Positions 1-11,322 of a stretch of 64,000 nucleotides of DNA are shown here, piece by piece. Both the position numbers and the translations under genes were made by a program. The stretch lies in the NCBI RefSeq assembly GCF_004027225.2, contig NC_044283.2, forward strand, positions 19,486,992 to 19,550,991. The letters are read 5' to 3'. Under the pieces are notes generated by a model, which made no database searches, was not told where the DNA came from, and saw only the letters and a list, made by a program, of their open reading frames with translations. Each line of letters begins with the position of its first letter. The stretch's first letter is position 1. The stretch comes from Strigops habroptila (lineage: Eukaryota; Chordata; Aves; Psittaciformes; Psittacidae).

Positions 1-1347
1 GTCAATCCAGAAGGCAGAAGCAGAGGAAATGCATTTGCTCTGAGTTCTTTTCAATAAAGAATTGGGCATAGAGATTCACGGGTGTTAATGTGATCTTCTC
101 TTTTATGGCATGCTGACAAACAGTCACCATTAATAATCACTTGGACATTTTTGGAGACTAGGCAAAGAAGGAAAGGGAGTTAACTCTCCTCCTTTTTCCC
201 TTTCCATTTAGCTGCAGCAAGTTCTTGTGAGGATTCCTTCACTTTCTCATTCTGAATCTTTTATGGTTTTAACTGTCCATTTGGTAGAACAGGAAAAAAG
301 TGATTTTGTTATTCTTACTTAAAACTGACTCCTAGTTTCTTGAGGACAATACAAGACAGAGGAAAGGGAAGAGGGAAAACAGTACATCAAAACAGCAGCA
401 AAGTCCTTTTCTTACTTTATTTCTTCTAAGCTTGCTGCTGGAGAAAATAAACGTGTAGCAGAAAGCCTTATCAGCCACTCAGAGACCTGGCAAATTTACA
501 CTAGTATTGGGCTGTCAAAGGCAGTGCTCTTGGTTATCTTGCTGGTTGCAGGATTGCAGCAGTGATGCAAAAGAAACAGTTTAGGACAGACTAACTAAAC
601 AGACGGCAAGAATAGGGAAAGATTAGCTGAACTGGAGAAGGAAAAGGAGATAGCAGGGAGAGGCTGGGAACAGGAGCCTGAGCCTCACATGCTGGATATC
701 AATCAGAAGTTAATAAAAGCTAGTAGAAATAGGGTTATCTTTTGGATCCTTCCCATCAACTCTGTTTGCCCACGTCATCTCTTAGATTAGGAGAATTGGT
801 CCAACACCACCATAAATAATCCTCAGGTCCCAGCAGACAGTGGGCATTTTGTGCCACGAAGGTGCTCACTCTTTCAGTCCTCTTGGCATCAAATTATGGA
901 CACAAAGGGGCAATAAGCAAAAAAGGATTACCCTTTTGTTGTTTGCCGACTAAGTCAAACTTCCTGCTCGTCAGCTTTGGGCCACTCCTCTCATTTCTAA
1001 GATCTAATCCCACCCAGCACTTCATTCAGCAAGCATTTTCCTATGAAGTTCTTAAGCCTTACTGTCTATTATCTTTCATGACTTTATAAACTCTTCCATG
1101 TAACAGGCAGAGGGAGACTTTTGTTACTTGGACAAGCAAAGTATCTTGTCGGATTTGGATTAGTGGTTTTGGTCCAGTGACTTAGCCACTATTAGTTTCT
1201 TTCAAAAATAAACTATTATTTTACAAGGACGTTTTCATTGTCATATAAAAAATCTCATATTGTCTGCTATCAGAAATGGCCACTGAAGGCTGATAAGCCA
1301 GCAGTCCTAGGGTTTCTGGGATAGCGGACTACCAGTCTGTAAAGGTC
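1..1347. other. Intergenic DNA, no gene seen
   Basis: I see no coding exon, RNA gene or recognisable repeat here. The only open frames are short (75 codons or fewer) and show no family motif. The composition is ordinary moderate-AT vertebrate intergenic sequence. The left edge of the CR1 element begins at the end of this stretch. Confidence 0.6.
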
Positions 1348-1575
1348 TCATAGAATCATAGAATCATAGAATGGTTTGGTTTGGAAGGGACCTTAAAGAT
1401 CATCTAGTTCTAACATCCCTGTCATGGGCAGGGACACCTTTCACTAGACCAGGTTGCTCAAAGCCCCATTTGTTCTGGCCTTGAACACTTCCAGGGATGG
1501 GACATCCACAACTTCTCTGGGCAACCTGTTTCAGTGCCTCGCCACCCTCAACAAATATGTCTTGCAAACTATGTT
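1348..1575 (-). mobile_element. CR1 LINE fragment, 3' end
   Basis: This is a truncated CR1 non-LTR retroposon lying on the minus strand. At its left edge are tandem copies of the CR1 3'-terminal octamer, read on this strand as 'tcatagaatcatagaat'. The typical 3'-UTR text follows: a 'ggtttggaagggacct' block, then the 'gatcatctagttc' block, then 'gggacacctttcactagacc' and 'tctctgggcaacctgtt'. CR1 is the dominant LINE of birds and normally survives as short 5'-truncated copies, which is what is seen. Similarity fades after about 1560, so the right boundary is approximate. It has no coding capacity. It is the strongest taxonomic marker in the window. Confidence 0.93.
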
Positions 1576-4500
1576 GAAACCATCTGATGGAAATCCCTGT
1601 GTAAGTGTCACTGTGCTATGTGCCTGTCTCCTTAAAGATCCGTAATAAACACAAATAACTTAAGGATATATTCAGACAATAGTCTCATCAGAATCAGTCA
1701 TAAGATGCTAGCTATGTCCTCAGCAGTGTACCCAGTATTCACAGATGTGATCGTGCAGTAACACTGGGTGTAGCCTGAGCACCAGGAACTACCTGGGACC
1801 CTGGCTAAAAGCCATGCAGTTGGGTCATCATACTGGCCTTGCTCTCTGAAGGAAAGCTAGCATGGGCACACCAAGTCTTGCAGCACCCATTTCTTCCTAC
1901 TCTCGTGTACAAAGGGAGTAAGAAATGAGAACATAATGCAAACAACACTGCAGGGAACACTAAGCAAAAATTGTTCTACAGTTGGAAAAATGTCATCATC
2001 AGATTTCCCTTTTTGGTTGTGTAAATTGCAGCACTAGAAGAAGGGGGAAGGAAGGAAACTTTTGTTAGCTGTTTAGATGGTGGTCCAAACACAGACTAGC
2101 AAGTCTTCTGTTAAGAAACTATTTTTTTCAGAGTTGTCTCAAATTCTTCAGAGGCTAATGCTGGGTTTTATTACATTGTTTGCTTCAGTATCAGTCAGCT
2201 CTGAAATGAAAATAGTCACCTTCCAGTGCATATTGCCTCTTCATGGTGCAAAGGACCACCCTGTTACAAATGATGTTTCATTCTGAGACGCAGAAAACTA
2301 GAATTTTGCAAGCTGCACATTTACTAGTTCATCTGCTGTTTCACATAGCTGATGAAGAAGCTACCATAAAAAATGGCCCAAAGAAAGACAACATAAGGAG
2401 ATGGAAGGAAAAGCCAGTAGTCCTTTCAGATTCAGTTTTACATGCTAGGACATTAAGGGTCTTGTGACTCTGAGTCATGCCTGTGTTCTCTGAGATATGT
2501 TGGCATCCCTTCCAGCTCCACTTCTCTGCATCATTCTCCAGTTGAGTTACTCATGTTAACATCACAATTTAAAACCCCACTTTCTTCCTCTACTGAGCGC
2601 TACCATGCATAGCACTAATAAAACCTCATCAGTATAGCTGCAATGCTATGAGGTGGGTCTCATGACTGGAATGTGAGCATCTGTGGCAGCAGCGTGGTGT
2701 GGGCAGTGAGGCTGGGAGTGGGGTCAGTAGGTGCTGCGTGTCATGGTGGGCACAGCCCAGCCTGCTACCAACAAAGAGGTGTGCTGAGCACCGAGCCTCA
2801 CGTGAACACACAGCTCATATCTGTGAAATTCTGAAAGAGGAACCAGCGAGTACCTTTCACAGAACACCTGGTCACTGCATGCAACTGCCTGGGGCATCTA
2901 TTAGGTTGTATTTAGAAGAAAAAAAGCCTTGTGCGACTTCACTTTGGATTTGGTAGGCATCTGATGCTGAACTCTAAAAGAGACTCTAAATATAAGAACC
3001 AGCGTTTAAATACAGAAAGCCTTGCACCTGGGGGGACGACTTAAAATAGGAGCTCAGTCTAACAGAGGAAGAGGAGTGCTCTATGATTTTGTTACCTAAT
3101 GCAATCAGAACACGGCATGAAATGATTCAAGGAAAACAGCGAGCCAGTTCTCTAAAGCCTAAAGCAGTTTTAGGCATAGTTACTTAGGAACAGAAACTTC
3201 ACATGGGAACTGTTAATAAAAATTGGGAACTGTTCAAGGATCTACTGCTGCTTTGTCCATGCACAGCATAAAGGAGAAGTACATGGAAGCATGACCAAGT
3301 TACAACTCAACATATACAGGTGATGAATGGCAGTCAAAAGAATAAATGGACAGTTTGTTGTCCAAGAAAGAGACAGTTCTGGCTTGTGTTCACAATGGAG
3401 CAGGAATACACATTCTCTCAGCTGGACAGCAAATAGTGTCACACTGTGCCATTAGCTACCTCGTGCAGGACTGTGTAAATGCCTTCAGCACATCACTCCA
3501 TTCACTGGAACTGAAGCACGAGTCTGATGCCTGCTCAGTGTATGGGAGGAAACCTTTAAAAACTAAATTTCAGTTCAACAGACCTGATTGATTACCTCAA
3601 GGTGTATTTACTGCCCTGTCACTGCAAGATACCTACCTATGTATTTAACTGGCTAGATCACTTACCACCTTTCTGTTCTCTTTTATTTCGCAAGTAAAGG
3701 TGGAAGGGAAGGAGAGAAAGGGAAAAAAACACAAACCAGGAAAAAACTGTTGCAGAGGGGAGATTAGTTTGAAATGTTTTCTATGAAAATATTAACATAT
3801 TTTCCTGGCTCTAGTGAGAGCATGAAACAGACCTGCTATGTTCTGGTGCTTCCTACACCATCCAGGTTGCAGCCAAGGGGAAGTATGGGTGGCTTTTTTT
3901 GCTTGTGGGTTTTTCTGACAGGATTGTTCAGTCCTCATCTTTCTATTTCCATTAGAACTTCACACAGAGCAAACCTTAGTATTTCCACACATCTCCTTAG
4001 TAACTAACACTTAAAATAGAAAAATCTCAACATTGACCTCATTGCTTGCTCTCTGCCCTCCAAAACTCCCAATGATATAAAGGATTCTAAGAAAAGGAAG
4101 TGGGGTGTGCAGGCATGGTCCAAGAGAAGGGATCAGCTCCATGAAGACATAAATCCAGGAAAGACGCTGAGCAAATGAAGGTCCAGTGGAGGAGCTGTCT
4201 CCCAGCTGCTGCTGTATCCATGCTGTTGTGAACACCACACTCTAATAACAGTACTATCTAACTTCCACTTTTTGTGTTTTCTTTGGAGACAAAAACTGCC
4301 AAAAGGAAATTCTTTTGCCTATGGCCAAGTAATGTTATTCAAAATTCCTGTGTTAGATGGGGGTTGCTAAAATCCCTTTGGAATCTCCCTTGTGCAGTGT
4401 TTCTGTACAAACACAGCATGGCACTATGTTAAATCACCATGGCTGAATGATCTCTGCAATCTATGACATAAGGAAAATAGACTGATCATATGGATTGAAT

Positions 4501-5394
4501 CACAATAGATAGGAAAGACTAATATGGAATATACCTTCTTTAATTAGGAAATCTTTCTGTCTCAGGTGCTCAAAATGTGAAGTTAATTCATGAAAATATT
4601 TTACGTCTGGGCAGACTTAAAAATGCATCAGCACAGAATATGTTAAAGTTTTATCTTCCATGGGGAAATTCTATCATTTTTAAGGGCCAAACGCTGAAGC
4701 CTATAGGATTTTCCTCTGTAGAATCAGAATAAAACAAAACAGCCCCCATCTCTCCTCTCGACTATTGACAACAGGCACCAGAGCTCCATAAAGGAAAACA
4801 GAAAACGAGCACTAATGAATTTTGAAGTGAACTTGCCAAGTTTCAATACTGTCTTCAATTAAGTCTCTTCTAAGATTTTTTCCAAGGTATTCACAGGAAA
4901 TAAATAGCTTATGAAAACAGGAGTGTAATTTCAGTGGAATCATTGACATACCCAGGAGCCCAAGTCAAAACTTTTTCATGTGAGTGAGAGTCTCCATAGC
5001 CATTGACAGAACAGCACACGTCTCATCAGTTTTGGGGTTAGTCTGGCAAAGAGATGTGGGTACAGTTGCTTGCTCTGCCCCAACTGCCTCTGAAAGTCTT
5101 CAGTACTTTTAGAATGATCCATTCAGTTCTGTTGGGTACCATGCAGGAATGACTGAGACAAGTCTGAATCTTTTCATACCAAGATAATTTCTAAGGCCAA
5201 GTTTCAGATACAAAAGATAGTCCCTGAATGAGCAATCCTTGTTTCTGGAAGCAGGATAATCTCATTAGCAAGGCACAGGTTGCTTTCCAGCAAGGCTGAC
5301 TTGCTAAGCAAGCATGGCTGTTTTTTGCCCGGTGCCCGCTTTGCTGCTATATGGTTAAGCTGGGTAGATTTGTGTCCCTGCACTGGGCTGCTTA
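1576..5394. other. Intergenic DNA, no gene seen
   Basis: There is no recognisable exon, RNA gene or young repeat. Open frames are short, overlapping and without motifs. Nothing distinguishes this stretch from background intergenic DNA. Confidence 0.55.
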
Positions 5395-5475
5395 GTTATA
5401 ACCACTGGGTCTCAATTCTTTACGTGTAAAATGAGAGCAGTAACAGCCTCCTCCTGCCTTGCACTTATGTAAATG
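5395..5475 (+). mobile_element. MIR/CORE-SINE-like ancient remnant
   Basis: The segment contains 'ctgggtctcaattcttta', then 'gtgtaaaatgagagcagtaa', then 'cctgccttgcac'. This matches in order the core of ancient MIR-type SINEs (a 'cctcagtttcc...tgtaaaatg.g.ataat...ctacctt.ca' architecture). The match is short and diverged, and the boundaries are estimates. It could instead be an L2/CR1-family tail, since that motif is shared with related LINE tails. It has no coding potential. Confidence 0.42.
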
Positions 5476-7350
5476 GGAAAATGTTAGAAGACAGAATAGC
5501 ATGTGGGTGTTTCTTATAAAGGTTACTAGACCTGTATCTCAGTATCTCTTTTTCTGACAACTTTGTGAATTTTGAACCTTAACGATGCCAACTGGCCAGG
5601 CGATTTTATAGTTTTATCCACAGTCCCACTTTTATCCTGTTTCCCTTCTATTAGTCATATCCAGGTTTGGAGAGCGCAACAGTCCAGAGGGATGGTGAGA
5701 AACAGGAGAAACAGAGTCATCACAGAGCTGATGCTGGGCCTCTGAGCTACAGAAGGCCTGAAATGCAGCGGAAAGCTGGCTGGGTCAGAAGCTTTCCAGC
5801 CACTTCCTTTTTCTGCTGCTACCACAGCAGGATGTGCGATGGGAGGCACCCTATGTTAAGACCTATCCTGAAACTCAGATGATTATCCCTTGACCACTTA
5901 ATATGTTTCTACTGGTAGATCATACTGTCAGTGCCACTCAGAGTAGTCATACTAGACAGAAGAATGTCACTGAGTAGCCTGCTCAGAAGACTGGATACAC
6001 ATCATGACTGGTTTTGTATGTGAACCCAGAAATACGATGCCCTGCAAGGTAAGGAGGAAAAAAACTTCCTGAGGTTGTTGAAAGTGCAGGCAAAACTCCT
6101 CTCTGTATCCTCTCTTCCCTTGCATGGGTAAGATATCTCACATGCAATATATGTTCCACGTGTTACTGACTCATTTTCCTTCTCTTACTATGATCACTTT
6201 TAAAACAGAATATTGGTCTTTAAAAGCAAGTCCCTGTCCTCTCATATTTAGGAAAAGTCAACGACTTCTCTAAAATCTGTCTGAATTTCTCTGCAGCGGG
6301 TTTGTGGAGTTTATATCACAGGTCTGACAGTCATAGTGAAAGAGGAATAGGAAGTCGACTCTTTTATGTAGTTAGTGAATTTCAGATGAAAGATCTGAAT
6401 AGCTTCCTTTTTCCACTTCAAGCTAAAAATAACAGAGCCCAGCCCAAAAGTCAGAGGGATATAGAGGGATGTGGATAAAGTAGGAGACTGTCAATCCTGT
6501 GGCTCAGGAGGTCAAAGCACTGCAAGAACCTCACATGCTGATACTGTAAACCAGACCAAATGTAAGTCTTGCAAGTGCTTATCATGATATTTAAACATAC
6601 TCTTAAACCTTTCTGCAGTGTTAGTCTGCCTCTGTCCTATTTCATATCAGCTCTTTTAGCAATACATTTTCCAGAAAAGCAGACTTGATGTAGGAATTGT
6701 TAATTAAATGATTTCTGTCTGGTGCTATAAAGAAACAGAACTATGTAATTTTAATTGATGTCAGTTAGTTACATTTTGCTTGCCCTTCATGCCTAGTTTT
6801 GAGAGATCTCATATTGGAAGGTGAAGAGATTGTGTTTTTAATCTGTATTTCTAGCTATCTTCTCCCTGTGAGCCATATGGCTACAGTTTTGGGCCCCAAA
6901 TTGGAGTCTGAATGTCTCTCTGGATATGTTTAAATCATATAGCAGGTACATGCTGTGAAGCACCTCAAGGCGGCTGTTTGCTAGTTCTTCACTTCAGCAT
7001 GTGGCTGAAGTGAGTGTTGGCTCCCACCTGCCCATGAGTCCTTCCCATGGGAGGGGGGTGGCAGTGAGCATCCGAGTCTCACTGAACTGTGACCTGGCAT
7101 GTGGGTGTACGGGTCAGTGTGCCTTTTGCACAGCTGGGCAACCAATAGCTCATATTTGTGGGCCTTTGATGATGACTGGTAATCTCATTGATTATTCTCT
7201 GCCTCTTGGCAGGAGAATGGAGGTAAGTGGTGGCATTCAGTATATAAAACAACAACCTGAGAAGACAAGCAACTGAGTTGGCCAAGAGTTTCTGTAGCTG
7301 GCATTGCTTCAGCAGCTTCTGGAATAGTGCAGTTCTTGTTTTTACTGTTC
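5476..7350. other. Intergenic DNA, no gene seen
   Basis: Nothing recognisable was found. A 91-codon open frame at 7001-7276 has no family signature and is overlapped by an equally long antisense frame, as expected by chance. Confidence 0.55.
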
Positions 7351-7600
7351 AAGAATGATCTCAAAAAAATTGAGAGAACTCAAGGAGGATCCACAGTGAT
7401 GGTTAAAGAAATGGCAGATGTACAAAGACTCGAAGGAGCTCAACCTATGTATTAGGTAGGTGACAAAGTTAAGGGAGAGTCTGCAAGTCACGCTCATTGA
7501 GGAAGAAACAATTCGATGATAAAGGGCTTTCCAATCCAATAAACAAAAGTACAAGACTTCGAAGATGTGATCTGAGGCCTCCTCTAAAAGCCCAACAGAA
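7351..7600 (+). mobile_element. Old CR1-like LINE remnant
   Basis: The text 'gaactcaaggaggatccaca', then 'ggcagatgtacaaagactcg', then 'aaggagctcaacct', then 'cgatgataaagggctttcca' follows in order the 3' region of ancient amniote CR1-type LINEs. Those elements have a '..gaggtccacaa..', '..aggagctcaacct..', '..gataatgggct..' layout. The copy is strongly diverged and interrupted, with no intact reading frame. The right edge is uncertain, and weak similarity may extend to about 7700. The identification is from recalled motif order, not an alignment. Confidence 0.5.
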
Positions 7601-8504
7601 AAGAAAGTCTTTCCCAACAGATCTATTTTGGTCCAGCTGAGATGATTGTGGAGGTAACTGTTCCTTCTGCTGAATCCAGTGCAGGCACTGCCTCCAGCCA
7701 GACAAGTTATGGCCATGGCCCTGATTTGGCCCAATGGTGACGACACGCTATTGCATCAAAGAGATGCATTAGAGAAGAAGCAGCCAAGAAAATGGCTATA
7801 TAGCTGACAGGTCACCTGTGGATTGCTCAGGGATTCTTAAGTCTGGATTGATTTTAGTATCATGGACTGGCCCTGGTAAAGCCATCTTTTTAACAAGTAT
7901 TGGGATTGAACAAACAGGGGCAAAAAAAGTAAGGACTAAAAAGGGAAACAAATTTCACTTTGGCCCTTAGAGAAATAACTTTTTTTTTCTTTCTTTCTTT
8001 TTTGGTTGTTCTGATTATTGAGTTTGGCAACCTAGCGTCAGAGGCAGAGACACTAAATCCCATGATACAGCTTGCTGCAACAGGTAGATGTCTGACAAAT
8101 TCTGGAGCAATAAGGAAATTATTTCTGCTCTCATCATTCAGAAGCACCATTTCAGGTGAAAGGGGGTTAGAGAATCTCAGATTTCTAACCAAACTTACAG
8201 TAAAATGCTAAAGAATTTTCTATCACATACTACTTCAAACTGAACACAGATCCTGCCATCAAAACTAGTGTCAATCAAAGCTCAGGCAGCAGACTCCCAG
8301 TGACCACAGGAAATGCTGGACTGACTTATAAAACTGGCTGAAATTTGCCAGCCACAGGATGCAGTCAGAGGAACAAAGTGACCTGACTGCAAAAAGGGAC
8401 AAGTAACCTCAGGATGAATCAGGTGAGGGAAGTTCTTTTCTAAAATGGGAAAATATTAATGCTATTTGTCAACAGTATTGGTAAGATGTTATCTGGAAAT
8501 TCTG
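7601..8504. other. Intergenic DNA, no gene seen
   Basis: There are no recognisable features apart from a short T-rich run near 7980-8003. A 100-codon minus-strand open frame at 7890-8192 lacks any motif and crosses that low-complexity run. Confidence 0.5.
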
Positions 8505-8735
8505 TTCACTCATGTTTGAGAATTCAAACTTGTGCATGGGTAGAGCAGGCACCTGGACAAAATGGGGAAAATTGCTTGCAAAGCAGGCATGAAGGAGCTT
8601 GTCTTGTTTATCATAGCAAAAGAAAGGCTGGGAAGTGATATGATTGCTTTCTGGAAATACATCAGAGGGCTGAGCACCATAAGAGGAGAAAGATATGTGA
8701 ACCAACAGCATATACAGGAAATGGAAGATAGTAAG
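8505..8735 (+). mobile_element. Old CR1-like LINE remnant
   Basis: The segment reads 'tgcatgggtagagcaggcac', then 'gaaggagcttgtcttgttta', then 'gggaagtgatatgattgctt', then 'ggaaatacatcagagggctg'. This order is typical of ancient sauropsid CR1-like LINE 3' regions ('..ggagcttgtcttgttta..', '..gaggtgatatgatng..', '..aaatacatcagaggg..'). It is diverged and truncated, and a tetranucleotide microsatellite sits immediately downstream. It has no coding capacity. Boundaries are approximate and were set by eye. Confidence 0.58.
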
Positions 8736-8740
8736 GAGAC

Positions 8741-8782
8741 GGATGGATGGATGGATGGATGGATGGATAGATAGATAGATAG
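8741..8782. repeat. (GGAT)n / (AGAT)n microsatellite
   Basis: Seven perfect GGAT units run from 8741 to 8768 and change directly into about three and a half AGAT units. The compound tetranucleotide array abuts the right end of a CR1-like remnant, a common place for microsatellites to arise. It is probably length-polymorphic. Confidence 0.97.
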
Positions 8783-11282
8783 TCACATTCAAAGTGGCTC
8801 TTCCCTGTAGCAGTCATATCAGAGGCTCAAAGAGTTGGAAGCTGACATGAGAAAAATTTCAACTGAAAACGAGATGAAAACTTTAATTGTGATAGTAATT
8901 GTAGCAATTTATCAGTTTGCAAGAGATTCTGTCTCAGTGGAAACTTTGAAATGAAAATGGCACATTTTTTCAAAAAGATATATTTTTGTTCATTCATACT
9001 GCTGCTCTTGAATCAGGAACTGATTCATGGAAATCATACAGCTCTTATTTCACTGTGTGTCAACTAGATAATTCCCACAGTGACTAAAACCTTCTTGCTA
9101 TCACTCTACTTACTTACTTTAGAGCCCCTTTTAAATAGCAAGAACAGTGTAAATCAGACTCAATGAAAATAAAAATTGGGATCTATGCTTTAGCACTTCT
9201 GTGAAACAAAAATCCATTGTTTTATATGTCTTTAATCTGTCTTCTTGAATGGTTTTATTTCATACATGGTGATAGCTCTGCAGAAGGCTGTTGTTAGCTC
9301 ACAATAATAGATAGCCTCTAGGTTAACTTCTGGAAGTAACTCTGGAAACTAATTTTCAGGCAATGCTCCAAGAAAAAGAGGCACATGTTGAGGAACTGAC
9401 ATAACTTTTTAACACCACAACCAGCATATTTCTTCAGGCAAACCCAGCCAAAACAAGTTGCCAAAATCAATATTGATCTAGTCCTTCATCCAATCAACAA
9501 ATGCCAGTGTTTATAAGATAGAACTTTTCTTGGTTAAAGTTCAAAGTTAAACACCAAGGATTTTCAAAACTATTAAAATGAGAGGATTTAGGTTTCCAGA
9601 AACTCTGGCATGCTCTCAGCCTTAGTGGGTATTCTGAGCCATCAGAAATTATCCCCAAAAACTCCACAGTTTTTATATAGAACCTAATGGTGAAACGACA
9701 GCAAAGAGAACATGAGTGCATGCACATGTGCATACATACATATATGTACACAAAAAGGTACTTTACAAATCTTATGTCAAAAAACGGCACTTCAGATTTT
9801 TCCGGATCACTGAAATTTAGCTGCAGACTAAATTACGCAGTATAATTCAATGAAATTTGCAGGATCTCCTGTGTGTTGATAAAATGTCTGCTCTTCCAAT
9901 ACAGCAAAATAAAAATTGTGTTGGGTCCAAAATTCCAGGAGCTTGGGTTTTATAATCAGAAATCCATTGAATCATTGCATAGGCATGAGATTTATTTAAC
10001 CTTTTCCTTAAGATGTTTCTTTAACAAAATCTGTCAAATATCCTGTATTTTCCATAGTAGTATGTCCAGAACTATGCAAACCTAGGAGAGGAAATGCTTC
10101 TCTCTCTTAATGTTTATCTCTCTTAGCAAGAGATTTTCACAATTCCTGTCGAGGATTATATTCCAGAGTCTGGGCTTCATTTTGTAAGACACCCTATAGG
10201 AGCTTTAGATATCATGTAGACGGGTAGGCCATATGGCAAAACGCCAAATTTCCAACTAATCTTTAGCAACCTCAGTAAGTGGGAGCTGCAATTTTGAAAG
10301 ACTTGAGTAATAATCTGTATTCTAAATAGCACTGTCAAGGTGTTCTTTAAATATTACTGTAGACTGCTGTCTAGCTCTGGCAGGCCATTTAGGTAATGAT
10401 GAAGCCTCTTGCTTAGATATTGCATGATAAAATTGTGTTTATTTTCATAGCCTTTAAATTCCTCGAGCCATAGCGTAGGCTGATTTTTAACAGGCTTGTA
10501 TGGTACTTTGAGGCTGCTGCTCTGCTTTTTCCGTAGATTTAGGATTTTTGGTTTCCTAGCTTGAGGGTGAAGTGGTTGGAACTGATTATAGTTTCCAGTG
10601 TTAACTCCTAAAATACCTGTATGTGCCTATTATTTGCTGAAGATTCTGGTTATTCATTGCACTGAGTGGAGAGAGTGCTGCCTTCTCCTTATTTTCACCA
10701 TTTCAGTGGCCCAAGACAGTCTAAAGCATCGTAGCGGTTCCTCTTTGTGCTTCTGCATACTTAAATAGACACAAGAGGCAGCAGTGGCTTAAATTCCCAC
10801 CTACTGTATTACATGCTAATCCTGGATGTGGCAGGGGACCATTTTCTTACTGTCTTCTGAAAACTCAGAGGTATGTTTTTGTAAACAGAAATGCCTCTGA
10901 TTATGACAAAATGAATGCAAACTGCATTGAAGTTTCACTTTGCTTTTTTGAAGTATTCTCTTTAAAACATAACATGGTGGATTATATAGTCTGGTATCTG
11001 GTAATCAGGTTGTAAGATGAAAAAGCTAGTGTATTACAGAGTGGGGATCTGGTACATAAATACAAAAATGTATTCTGAGAGTCCTTCAGGTCTTCTATGC
11101 AGAAAAACTAAGAATTTGTGCTGTTTACTGGTGAACACTCATAAAGAATAGGTCTAGTTCTTCCAGAAATGGTGCATTATTATGATCTTAAGATATGCCA
11201 TGCTTTAACTTTTGGGTTTCATAGTTCTAGCATAGAATCTGTGGTAGGTCATACCTTTCATGCAGCTAGTGTCACAGTTTAC
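8783..11282. other. Intergenic DNA, no gene seen
   Basis: No exon or RNA gene was recognised. The only notable structure is the 37-nt alternating purine-pyrimidine run listed separately at 9716-9752. Confidence 0.55.
9716..9752. repeat. Perfect alternating Pu-Py run with palindromes
   Basis: Thirty-seven consecutive bases alternate purine-pyrimidine without a break. The run contains a perfect 10-bp palindrome (GTGCATGCAC, 9716-9725) and a perfect 14-bp palindrome (ATGCACATGTGCAT, 9720-9733). Such runs can adopt Z-DNA or extrude cruciforms under supercoiling. No function is implied by the sequence alone. Confidence 0.9.
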
Positions 11283-11322
11283 AAAAAAAACCCCCATCAA
11301 ACCTAAACCCCAAACCCCAAAG
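11283..11322. repeat. A/C-rich low-complexity tract
   Basis: A run of As is followed by C4-5 blocks separated by AAA/TAAA. On the minus strand this reads as G4-5 runs with short T-rich spacers (GGGG, GGGG, GG, GGGGG), a borderline G-quadruplex candidate. Similar A/C tracts occur at 25204, 42979, 53346 and, reversed, at 54961. Confidence 0.85.
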
